Assembly (NCBI RefSeq): GCF_050589685.1
Contig: NZ_JBNGOS010000034.1
Location: 15,837-79,836, forward strand
DNA from: Saccharicrinis sp050589685
Lineage (GTDB): Bacteria; Bacteroidota; Bacteroidia; Bacteroidales; Marinilabiliaceae
Length of the DNA: 64,000 nt
Direction of reading: 5' to 3'
Both the position numbers and the translations under genes were made by a program. Of the stretch, positions 26,501-34,345 are shown in pieces (the first letter of the stretch is position 1; each line of letters opens with the position of its first letter). The notes below the pieces were generated by a model that was not told where the DNA came from, ran no database searches, and was given only the letters and a program-made list of their open reading frames with translations.

Positions 26501-26648
26501 GGCCAAACAGTACCTGCAAAGTATTACCGAAAATTATAAAGGTGAAGATGATGTTCAGGGTATGGTAGCGAAACGGTTGGCCAGCCTCGAAAAGAAAATG
26601 GCCGTATCAACGGCGGAAGAGTCGGCAGATTCTTTAAATATCCAGTGA
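23586..26648 (+). CDS. Large secreted tetratricopeptide-repeat protein
   Basis: The 1020 residues start with a signal peptide (MINTKYLTVTVIAFLLGMHVFSQ). Almost the whole mature protein is a TPR solenoid of probably 20 or more repeats, with the recurring A..Y..G..Y...DY..A...Y pattern (for example FALAHYNIGYAEFKSKNYENAKSWW, ALYEMGKSYVALNDLDNAI, and ANYYMADCLYKQGDKTDAL). There is no lipobox and no C-terminal membrane segment, so it should be periplasmic. It lies 227 bp before an outer-membrane barrel gene. The pair may form a periplasmic scaffold and its outer-membrane partner. Bacteroidota TPR proteins of this size serve in outer-membrane biogenesis and secretion complexes, but no specific role can be assigned here. 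Confidence 0.8.
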   Translation: MINTKYLTVTVIAFLLGMHVFSQQSVGFRQPEKEFDKALELYRLNKFGSAREQFEKFIANSVRAGSNLISEAYYYRAICAKELENGDAQYLFEKFVMEHPESNRKAFAYFHLGDIQMNRKKYRQALRKFEDVKERKLDDETRYAYFFKKGYCHFMEEEYDVANQYFYDLKDVDSKYYDAANYYYSHIQYQKENYETALKGFRRLEHVEAFKKVVPYYIAQIHYLKGDYDASIEYALPMMEKGAKKRQADMARIVGESYFAKKDYAESTVYFEKTIELSENARREDYYHLGFAYYYRKDYAKAAEFLSMVTSANDEMAQNAYYHLADCHLRLNDKKRARVAFEAASKLDFDKDIQEDALFNTIKLNYELSYSPFNEIITSLLGFIEMFPESDKIDLAYDYLGKVFLTTKNYEQALGALEQINIKNAGVYKAIQRVAYHHAIDLFTNLRFSEAIKVFDYSLQYDKYDNDLKVKAYYWRGEAKYRLNNFTAAVKDYNDFILMPGSYKTQYFALAHYNIGYAEFKSKNYENAKSWWRKYVKLEMDKEAATVGDTYNRIGDCYFVQRDFQQAINYYEQGEAFIEGTPDYSLFQKGISLGILKQHKQKISELNDLIHKYQNSNYVDDALYEMGKSYVALNDLDNAIKSYKTIKEKYPISSYAKKAMLQLGLVYYNANDYDNSMAFYKRVVNEFPGTQESTESLLGIRNIYMDRNDLDGYVRYTKTLGSFARVDEHEQDSLSYVSAERYYMEAKCDIAIKNFKQYLKRYPQGLFVLNANYYMADCLYKQGDKTDALKAYRYVTSRGKNIFTEDALIRSGEINYAMNSYREALKNFRELEQVAEIQANQMEARIGMLRCYAKLTDADNSIEAAQTVLDDPKVAGEIVREARFIKAGAHMMKGDTENAMAEYMILAKNPQSAEGAESKYLITQHYYDTGDKKKAEDEVFDFANKGTSHQYWLARSFIVLADVYESSGEYFQAKQYLQSITENYKGEDDVQGMVAKRLASLEKKMAVSTAEESADSLNIQ

Positions 26649-26875
26649 TAAACCGAACTAGAATAAGCCGAAATCCAAAGGGTTTTAACTTATCTCGGTT
26701 AGTGGGCAAAATTTTTCAATACTTTTTTTGACTTAAATATCTTTTACAACTTTGTCTTTTTAATGGGCAAATTACAATAAATTAAAATTTTTTTGTTTAC
26801 GTAGCTTAATCCTAATATTCTTGAAAAAAGGGTAGAATATTAGAGGAAAGGTACTGCATCTTGAATTTGATTAAT

Positions 26876-28642
26876 ATGGTTAAAATGAAGCATATCAATA
26901 AAATATCCTTACTAGCCATTTCGGTTCTTGGCACCCTGTCCGTAAACGGGCAGGAATTGAACAAGGACGTGAAGGTAGTAAGAGAATACAATCCCATAAT
27001 ATCCGACGCGTATAAAATTAATGAGCTGCCTGTAAATGAGGTGGATGAAGCGAGTTTTGATCCTAATTTCTCCTATAACATCCTCTCAAAGGCAATGTCC
27101 GCAGGTTTAGCTGTGGAGCCTATTTCAGCGGCGCGATTAACGCCGGAACGTAAAACGGTTTTGGATAAATCGTATGTAAAAGGCGGTTTGGGAAATTACG
27201 TGACGTTGTTCGGAGAGCTAAATTACAACCTGCTTCGTTCAGAGGAATTTGCCGTTGGCTTAAATTTAGGACATATAAGCTCGGGAGGCGATGTAAAGCT
27301 CGAGGATGATTCAAAAGTGGATGCACCTTTTCACGATACTTGGGCATCAGTTTATTTCCGCAGGTTTTGGAAAGATTATACGCTTTCCATCGATGCTGAT
27401 TTCTTGCATAATATCTATCATTATTACGGTTATCAAAATTTGGATGAAACGATTGACTATTATGGGTACCCGTATTCGATGACACCTGTTTTAGGCGAAG
27501 ACTTAATGGTGGATGAAAGGCAGCGATTGAGTTCGTTTGATTTAACAGTGGGTTTAAACAATAAAGTTTTGGACGATTCTGCTACACCTTTTGATGCCAA
27601 CTTTACATTCGGGACATTTAGTAATGTGACTGGTGTTAAGGAAAACCATTTTGGCTTAAACGGTAAGGTTCGTGGTTTTATAAATGATATGTTTATAGAT
27701 GTAATCGGTGGTTTCGATTATTACGGAACTTCAGTACCCGATTCTATTTCTCCGCTTTATCAATTCTTAGACAGAAATATGACGGTGGTAAACTTATCAC
27801 CGGCGCTTGGTTTCCAGTTTGAAGGGGCTAACGTAAAAGTGGGTTTGGATATTTTTGCCCAGTTAGGCGGGCAGGACGATGACTTTAATGTGGCACCGCA
27901 CTTAGAGGCCGATTTGGAAATTGCCGAAGGCATTGTAACTGCATTTGCCGGGATCAAAGGCGATTACTACGTGAATAATTATGAAAGAGTACAGCGCGAA
28001 AACAGATTTGTTTCAGCCGACCAAAATGTTAAGAATAGTTTTCATGGTATCCACTTGTTTGGGGGATTACGCGGGAACTTTAGCTCACAGACAAGCTTTA
28101 CCGCCCGTTTGGACTATTCTACTTTCGATAATGAACATTTTTTTGTGAACCGCTCTTATTCCGACACCAGCCCTTTGTCATCTGCTTCAGGGCAAATGTA
28201 TCAGTCTAATATATTCGACGTTGTATACGATGATGGTAACCTGTTGAGTGTTTCTGGTGAGTTGAAATACGAACCATCATCCGGCTTCAACCTCCTTTTA
28301 AAAGGAAAATACAACGGTTGGAACATGGATAACCTTAAGCAGGCCTGGCATAAGCCGGAAATGGAGCTGGGAGTATCTGCCAACTATGAGTTAATGGAGG
28401 ATTTATGGGTTAACCTTGGCCTGTATTCTATCGGTAGAAGATATGCTTTGGATGTAACAAACGGCTCCGAAAAGGAGCTAAAAGGTGTTGTCGATCTAAA
28501 TCTCGGAGTAAACTACTATATGAGCTCAAAATGGACACTGTTTGCCAATGTAAACAACCTGCTTATTGCCAAGTATTACCAATATAATGGTTATCCGTTG
28601 CAAGGTTTAAATATGAGGGCCGGTGTAGGGTATTCTTTTTAG
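26876..28642 (+). CDS. Outer-membrane beta-barrel protein following the TPR gene
   Basis: The start is set at ATG 26876; ATG 26885 and TTG 26861 are alternatives, the last having an AGGAAAGG 10 bp upstream. The signal peptide is MKHINKISLLAISVLGTLSVNGQ. A short N-terminal stretch has VVREYNPIISDAYKI and proline-rich NELPVNEVDE. A long region of amphipathic strands with the aromatic pattern of a barrel (about residue 90 onwards) follows. The last strand ends in Phe (GLNMRAGVGYSF). It looks like the barrel of a TonB-dependent-receptor-like protein without the plug domain. Together with the TPR protein it probably forms an outer-membrane complex, but the function is unknown. Confidence 0.75.
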   Translation: MVKMKHINKISLLAISVLGTLSVNGQELNKDVKVVREYNPIISDAYKINELPVNEVDEASFDPNFSYNILSKAMSAGLAVEPISAARLTPERKTVLDKSYVKGGLGNYVTLFGELNYNLLRSEEFAVGLNLGHISSGGDVKLEDDSKVDAPFHDTWASVYFRRFWKDYTLSIDADFLHNIYHYYGYQNLDETIDYYGYPYSMTPVLGEDLMVDERQRLSSFDLTVGLNNKVLDDSATPFDANFTFGTFSNVTGVKENHFGLNGKVRGFINDMFIDVIGGFDYYGTSVPDSISPLYQFLDRNMTVVNLSPALGFQFEGANVKVGLDIFAQLGGQDDDFNVAPHLEADLEIAEGIVTAFAGIKGDYYVNNYERVQRENRFVSADQNVKNSFHGIHLFGGLRGNFSSQTSFTARLDYSTFDNEHFFVNRSYSDTSPLSSASGQMYQSNIFDVVYDDGNLLSVSGELKYEPSSGFNLLLKGKYNGWNMDNLKQAWHKPEMELGVSANYELMEDLWVNLGLYSIGRRYALDVTNGSEKELKGVVDLNLGVNYYMSSKWTLFANVNNLLIAKYYQYNGYPLQGLNMRAGVGYSF

Positions 28643-28882
28643 TGAAGTAGTAGTTACAACTTAATATTAAATACTGTGTAACACTTGACCTGAGAATACT
28701 GTTTCGTCAAAGGATTGTTGATTTATATTAAAACCAGACAAAACTTATTCCTATATGTGTACGAATAATTACTGCTTGTAGAAGCAGTTAAGAGTCAAAA
28801 CCAGTTTTGGGATTAATAGATAGGTTTTGAGATTTTGTTTTTTTGTAATAATGGTTAATTTCGCATCGACAAAATTGCGAAA

Positions 28883-30571
28883 ATGAACTACACAATTCTC
28901 GACTTTCTTACCTTAATCGGATCACTCGGTTTATTTCTATATGGGATGAAACTGATGAGTGAAGCACTTCAAAAAGTAGCAGGCAGTAAACTCAGAGGCT
29001 TTTTAGCTGCCATGACATCGAACAGAGTCACGGGTGTTCTTACTGGGTTGTCAATTACGGCTATCATTCAATCGTCAAGTGCTACTACGGTAATGATTGT
29101 GAGCTTTGTCAATGCTGGATTGCTTACCCTGTCCGAATCAGCAGGGGTGATCATGGGTGCTAATATTGGAACTACCGTCACGGCCTGGATTATTTCAATC
29201 CTGGGTTTTAAAGTAAAAATGAGCATTTTGGCCTATCCCATTATTGGAATAGGCTTTCCTTTGGTTTTTTCTAAAAAAACCCGCAATCAATCCTGGGGGC
29301 AGGTATTACTTGGTTTTGCACTGTTGTTTGTCGGCCTGGAGAGTTTAAAGTCGAGTGTCCCTAATATTGGTGATCATCCCGAGGTGCTTGAGTTCTTAAA
29401 GAATTTTACCGAGATGGGGTTTGGTTCGCATTTGATATTTCTGGCTATAGGTACTTTGTTAACAGTTATAATACAGTCATCGAGTGCCACTATGGCATTA
29501 ACTCTTGTGATGTGTAATAATGGTTGGATCAGTTTTGATAGTGCAGCAGCCATGGTTTTGGGCGAAAACATTGGGACCACTATTACCGCCAATCTTGCAG
29601 CCATGGTTGCCAACTCAACAGCTAAAAAGGCGGCACGACTTCACCTTGTGTTTAATGTGGTAGGTGTTGTTTGGGTGTTAATGATATTTCCATTTTTCTT
29701 AAAGGGGGTCGATTCAATTGCACAAACTTTTTCGGGTAAATCCGCATTTACAAGTGCAGGTGCAGTGCCTGTAGCCCTGTCGTTATTTCACACCTTTTTT
29801 AATGTTTTTAATGTACTGATTCAGATTTGGTTTGTAAAGTATTTGGTTAACCTGGTTAAAAGGATTGTTCCGGATCAAGAAGAAGACGATGAGTTTAGGC
29901 TGAAGTACATTAAATTTGGTATGCTAAGTACCAGTGAATTATCCGTGTTGCAGGCAAAAAAGGAAATTGTTCTATATGCCCAACAAACCAAGAAGCTTTT
30001 CAAAAGACTGGGAAATATGCTGAACGAAACCAAAGATCGCAAGTTTTTAAAGCAGCTTGACAAAGTTAAGAATGGTGAGGTGAAAAGTGATGAAATGGAA
30101 GTTTCTATCGCAAAATATTTAACCAAAGTCGCGGAAGGTGAATTAAGTAAGAGATCGGCCAAAAGGGTAAGCTCCATGTTTCGTGTAATCGATGAAATTG
30201 AAAGTGTTGGGGATTCCTGTGTGCATATTGCATGTGCCATTGCCCGAGCACGTGAAAACAATACGCCATTTACTGCCGAAATGAAATCGGAATTAGAATC
30301 GATGTTCTCTCTCATTGAGAAAGCAATGGATAAAATGATCGAAAATCTGAATATGACAAATGGTGGTGTTAAAAAAGCGGATGCCAAAAAAATTGAGAAC
30401 GAAATTAATGAGTGCCGCAATAGGTTAAGGAAAGATCACGTACGAAATATCGAAACTGAAAAGTATTCATATAGTATTGGTACCCTTTACAAAGATATTT
30501 TCTCGGAATCTGAAAAAATGGGGGACTATATTTACGATGTAAGTAGCTCAATAGCCGAGGTTACTGAGTAG
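28883..30571 (+). CDS. Na+/phosphate cotransporter with C-terminal PhoU-like domain (NptA/YjbB type)
   Basis: The protein has 562 residues. About 1-320 carry two inverted Na/Pi-cotransporter repeats, each with the QSSSAT motif (IIQSSSATTVMIVSFVNAG and VIIQSSSATMALTLVMCNNG) and each followed by a GANIGTT/GENIGTT-type motif. About residues 335-560 are helical and PhoU-like. The protein moves phosphate with sodium across the inner membrane; the PhoU part probably regulates flux. It is a single-gene unit, with 240 bp before and 334 bp after it. No Pho box was recognised. Confidence 0.9.
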   Translation: MNYTILDFLTLIGSLGLFLYGMKLMSEALQKVAGSKLRGFLAAMTSNRVTGVLTGLSITAIIQSSSATTVMIVSFVNAGLLTLSESAGVIMGANIGTTVTAWIISILGFKVKMSILAYPIIGIGFPLVFSKKTRNQSWGQVLLGFALLFVGLESLKSSVPNIGDHPEVLEFLKNFTEMGFGSHLIFLAIGTLLTVIIQSSSATMALTLVMCNNGWISFDSAAAMVLGENIGTTITANLAAMVANSTAKKAARLHLVFNVVGVVWVLMIFPFFLKGVDSIAQTFSGKSAFTSAGAVPVALSLFHTFFNVFNVLIQIWFVKYLVNLVKRIVPDQEEDDEFRLKYIKFGMLSTSELSVLQAKKEIVLYAQQTKKLFKRLGNMLNETKDRKFLKQLDKVKNGEVKSDEMEVSIAKYLTKVAEGELSKRSAKRVSSMFRVIDEIESVGDSCVHIACAIARARENNTPFTAEMKSELESMFSLIEKAMDKMIENLNMTNGGVKKADAKKIENEINECRNRLRKDHVRNIETEKYSYSIGTLYKDIFSESEKMGDYIYDVSSSIAEVTE

Positions 30572-30803
30572 TTTTATCGCGTGTAAGAAGGAGTTTTCAA
30601 TTAAGGATCGAAAATATTCAATGCACTATTGTAAGGTTTCTAAATTACCATTTTAATGTATCTTCCCCACCTACTTTTTGAAAGGAATTTAACTTGGATT
30701 TATTAGATATTTTCAAGGTCAGAAAATATAGCTGTTAAAATCTTTATAATGCACAGATATATAGTTAGATACAATGTTAATAAAAACATGCCTTAACTGC
30801 TTT

Positions 30804-30830
30804 TTTGAGCCACTATTTTTGTTATCTTTG
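30804..30830 (+). promoter_or_regulatory. Possible promoter of gyrB
   Basis: TATCTTTG at 30823-30830 fits the Bacteroidota -7 box. The nearest TTTG upstream (30804-30807) is only 15 bp away, shorter than usual, so the -33 assignment is weak. It lies in the 334-bp gap (30572-30905), in which nothing else was recognised. Confidence 0.35.
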
Positions 30831-30905
30831 TAGGGCTTTGCAAATGGCATAATATCCTTTGTAAAAGCATAATAAAGAAAAAGTTTTCATACGAGAAATC
30901 TATAA

Positions 30906-32879
30906 TTGATGAGCGAAGAAATTATTGACGAAAACAACCAGAATCAGGAAAACGGTTACTCAGCCAATAGTATTACCGTACTGGAAGGATTAGAGGCGGT
31001 TCGCAAACGACCTGCCATGTATATTGGAGATGTTGGTGTAAAGGGTTTGCACCACTTGGTTTACGAGGTTGTGGATAACTCCATTGATGAGGCTTTGGCC
31101 GGTCACTGTGATACCATCGAAGTAATAATTCAAGAAGATAACTCAATTTCGGTTAAGGATAACGGTCGTGGAATCCCGGTGGACTACCACGAAAAAGAAG
31201 GCAAATCGGCATTGGAGGTTGTAATGACGGTATTACACGCCGGAGGTAAATTCGATAAGGATTCTTATAAAGTATCCGGAGGTTTACATGGTGTGGGGGT
31301 ATCCTGTGTGAACGCACTTTCAAGCAATCTTAAAGCTGAGGTTCACCGAGATGGTAAAATATATCAGCAGGAATATTGTATTGGTATACCGCAAGGAGAA
31401 ATTAAGGAGTTGGGAACAACCGATGTGACAGGAACTAAGATTATTTTTACCCCGGATGGTTCCATCTTTAATACCACCGAATATAAATATTCCATCCTTG
31501 CCAATCGTTTAAGGGAACTAGCGTACTTGAACAAGGGAATAAAAATTTACCTGATTGATGAACGTGAGCTGGATGAAGAAGGAAATCAGAAGTCCGAAGA
31601 GTTTTATTCGGAGCGAGGTTTGGAGGAGTTTGTTGAGTTTATTGATGAAACCCGGGAAAAACTGACTGAGAATGTAATTCATATCACAACCGAGAAAAAT
31701 GACGTTCCGGTTGAGTTGGCTATTCAGTACAACACTTCCTTTGGTGAGAACGTTTATTCTTATGTGAATAATATTAACACCATTGAAGGGGGTACCCACC
31801 TTACCGGTTTCCGCAGGGGGTTAACCCGTACTTTAAAAACTTGGGCAGATAAATCAGGAATGTTATCCAAGCTTAAGTTTGATATTGCCGGGGATGACTT
31901 CCGCGAGGGATTAACTGCTGTAATTTCGGTTAAAGTGCAAGAACCTCAGTTCGAAGGGCAAACCAAAACCAAGTTGGGTAACTCAGAGGTGAGTCTGGCG
32001 GTTGACCAGGCGGTAAGTACTGCTTTAACCCATTATTTGGAAGAGAATCCCAAAGATGCCAAGGTGATTGTCAATAAGGTGATTCTGGCGGCTACTGCCC
32101 GTCATGCTGCCCGTAAGGCTCGCGAAATGGTGCAGCGTAAAACGGTCATGTCCGGAGGAGGTTTGCCAGGTAAATTGTCGGATTGTTCAGATAAGGACCC
32201 TGCAAATTGTGAAGTATTTCTGGTAGAGGGAGATTCGGCAGGTGGAACGGCCAAGCAAGGACGTAACCGACGATTTCAGGCCATCTTGCCGTTAAGAGGT
32301 AAAATTCTTAACGTGGAAAAAGCACTTCAGCATAAGGTGTTCGAAAATGACGAAATCAAGAATATATTTACCGCTCTGGGGGTTACCATTGGAACCGAGG
32401 AGGATAGTAAAGCATTAAATCTTGAAAAACTCAGATATCACAAAGTGGTGATCATGACCGATGCCGATGTGGATGGTAGCCATATTACAACTTTAATTAT
32501 GACCTTCTTCTTCCGTTTTATGAAGGATTTAATTAAAAATGGATATTTGTATATTGCTACACCTCCTTTATATCTTTGTAAAAAAGGCAAAAATGAGGAA
32601 TACTGTTGGAGCGAGCAACAGCGACAGGAATTTATCACTAAGTTTAGTGGCGGAAAAGAAGATTCGGTGCACATACAGCGTTACAAAGGTTTGGGTGAGA
32701 TGAACGCCGAACAGCTTTGGGAAACGACTATGAATCCCGAACAAAGAACATTACGCCAGGTTAGCATCGAAAGTGCGGCAGAAGCAGACAGGGTTTTTTC
32801 AATGTTAATGGGAGATGATGTGCCACCTCGTAGAGAGTTTATTGAAGAAAATGCTACCTACGCCAATATTGATGCATAA
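30906..32879 (+). CDS. gyrB: DNA gyrase subunit B
   Basis: The 657 residues cover all GyrB parts. The GHKL ATPase domain has VLEGLEAVRKRPAMYIGD, the EVVDNSIDEALAGH N-box and SGGLHGVGVSCVNALS. The transducer domain and the TOPRIM domain follow, the latter with FLVEGDSAGGTAKQGRNR and MTDADVDGSH. The C-terminal region has QRYKGLGEMNAEQLW and QVSIESAAEADRVFSMLMGD. It supercoils DNA with GyrA using ATP. The ATG at 30909 could also serve as start. A terminator follows 28 bp after the stop. The length and motifs match Bacteroidota GyrB rather than ParE. Confidence 0.97.
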   Translation: MMSEEIIDENNQNQENGYSANSITVLEGLEAVRKRPAMYIGDVGVKGLHHLVYEVVDNSIDEALAGHCDTIEVIIQEDNSISVKDNGRGIPVDYHEKEGKSALEVVMTVLHAGGKFDKDSYKVSGGLHGVGVSCVNALSSNLKAEVHRDGKIYQQEYCIGIPQGEIKELGTTDVTGTKIIFTPDGSIFNTTEYKYSILANRLRELAYLNKGIKIYLIDERELDEEGNQKSEEFYSERGLEEFVEFIDETREKLTENVIHITTEKNDVPVELAIQYNTSFGENVYSYVNNINTIEGGTHLTGFRRGLTRTLKTWADKSGMLSKLKFDIAGDDFREGLTAVISVKVQEPQFEGQTKTKLGNSEVSLAVDQAVSTALTHYLEENPKDAKVIVNKVILAATARHAARKAREMVQRKTVMSGGGLPGKLSDCSDKDPANCEVFLVEGDSAGGTAKQGRNRRFQAILPLRGKILNVEKALQHKVFENDEIKNIFTALGVTIGTEEDSKALNLEKLRYHKVVIMTDADVDGSHITTLIMTFFFRFMKDLIKNGYLYIATPPLYLCKKGKNEEYCWSEQQRQEFITKFSGGKEDSVHIQRYKGLGEMNAEQLWETTMNPEQRTLRQVSIESAAEADRVFSMLMGDDVPPRREFIEENATYANIDA

Positions 32880-32907
32880 TTGGCAGGTTAAATAAAGTTT
32901 TTATATA

Positions 32908-32938
32908 AAAACGTCTTGATTCAATCAGGACGTTTTTT
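32908..32938 (+). terminator. Rho-independent terminator of gyrB
   Basis: A 10-bp stem (ACGTCTTGAT with ATCAGGACGT, one G-U pair), a 3-nt loop and a run of seven T, directly after the gyrB stop. Confidence 0.85.
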
Positions 32939-33014
32939 TATTGCTCTCTTTCCACAAAAAACTTGTTATATCCTTCGTTGTAAGATCTTTCTATAGATAC
33001 TTTTATTGCGCCTA

Positions 33015-33190
33015 TTAAACCCGCAATATGCATTAGAAAATCTATTACACATTGAAATTGTTTTAAAACAAGACACTCCGCTGCTTCACTTCAACTCACC
33101 ATAACGATGCTATGCCTCGTTTCGGTAAAGTCTGGTTTTATTGCACTTTCAATCTTCACGACGAAGTTCTAATGCATAATCCGGGTTATA
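33015..33190. repeat. MITE-like repeat, copy A
   Basis: About 176 bp bounded by imperfect terminal inverted repeats of about 24 bp. The left end contains ACCCGCAATATGCATTAGAA and the right end, reversed, ACCCGGATTATGCATTAGAA. The interior matches copies at 63390 and 63816, including the CACTTCAACTCACC core. No coding potential was seen. It follows the gyrB terminator and precedes transposase debris. Confidence 0.65.
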
Positions 33191-33386
33191 TATACCAGGA
33201 TTGCCGATATTTTGTCAATGTTTAAAACATGGACAATGTAAGATTGATGGACAAGGGCTAATCGTCCGGAGTCCAGCTTTTCTTCCCCATATCTCCTAAT
33301 GACAAATGAACTTTTTTTAAGGCATCCATACGGTCTAATACGTTCTTTTGATAGTGTTTCTGTCATTTACATTTGCATCAAGAGCG

Positions 33387-33662
33387 ATGCGTATAATTGA
33401 ATCAAATTTCCGGAAGTTATATCAGGAATATTTAAATTCCGGAGTAAGAGTATGCGTTTTTTGCACCAATCAGAACTTTACGGTATCGACATTTTACGGT
33501 TGGAAAAAGAAATTAGGGCTTAAAGAATCCATGCTTGAATATGTTCCTCAGCTCGTTAACAATCAACCAATAGGTGACGCAAACAAACACCTTGAAGTTG
33601 CTTTAGGGAACAAAGAGCGAATGTACGAAGGGAACAGTCTGGAGTTTTTCTTTTTCCAATAG
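33387..33662 (+). pseudogene. IS66-type TnpA (orfA) remnant
   Basis: The 91-residue frame from ATG 33387 contains the IS66 orfA hallmark: FRKLYQEYLNSG, then a segment with FC and STFYGWKKKLG. It ends early in a low-complexity FFFFQ tail where family members continue with a basic or beta segment. The orfB and large transposase genes that normally follow are missing. A 10-bp inverted repeat (GTCTGGAGTT at 33637 and AACTCCAGAC at 33675) spans its end. It is a decayed piece of an IS66-family element. Confidence 0.6.
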
Positions 33663-33812
33663 TACCAAGGGCAGAACTCCAGACCTGGCGTGTAATAGCG
33701 CTTTGCCATTTTGTAAATCATTTTGAGAATTGTTTCTGGATATTTGATATTTTTCATTAAGCAGCAGGCACATCTTTATTGCAGCGTTATTTTACCTGGG
33801 TGTTAATAAGGA

Positions 33813-34142
33813 TTAGGGTTCAATGGTCAAGGTGTTGTTCTTGGATACACTCAGGTTTACAAAATGTTGCACATCAATAAACTGGTTAACAACACGGTCG
33901 TTGCCCACTATTCTAAGCCCCATCCCCTGCGTTTGGGCAGCTGGAGCGTTATCATACCTGCGCCAAACGGCCATTAACGCATTCATTTTGTGTCCAGTTA
34001 ACTGCAATCCGTTAAAGCTGCCTATGTCTCTACCTAATATCAGCCACTTTTATGCCCACTGCAAGGAAGCAACAGTACATATTCCCTGTTCTACTCCCTG
34101 GAAGTAGTTATTGCTCATTGGAAAAATTCTTCTTACAGCCAT
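33813..34142 (-). pseudogene. Unknown ~109-codon gene interrupted by one stop codon
   Basis: The frame from ATG 34142 reads MAVRRIFPMSNNYFQGVEQG... to a TAA at codon 31 (34050-34052), then continues in the same frame to ...LSVSKNNTLTIEP and a normal stop at 33813. Residues on both sides look like one protein: LQWA before the stop and KWLILGRDIGSFNGLQ after it. A single CAA-to-TAA change would explain it. No family was recognised. It lies between transposase debris and the T6SS region, so it may be a lost component or cargo gene of either. Confidence 0.45.
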
Positions 34143-34345
34143 CTTATTTTCTCCTACCTTTAAGTAATAGAGTGTTTTTTCAAAGTTAGTCTGCAGTCAG
34201 TCGCTTGTCAACTTAAAATAGATGTTTTTCAGGAGTTTATTCCCATGAATGTGTCATGATTATTGAATTACATATGCTATTGTTGTAAATTTGATAGTAA
34301 GCTAATCTTCAATAGCCATTTTTTATTCTACTTAATAGCTTGGAC

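Noticed and set aside
33823..34107. Plus-strand 94-codon frame opposite the interrupted gene
   Set aside because: It is rich in Cys/Pro/Leu like a shadow frame, while the minus-strand frame reads as a protein on both sides of its stop.
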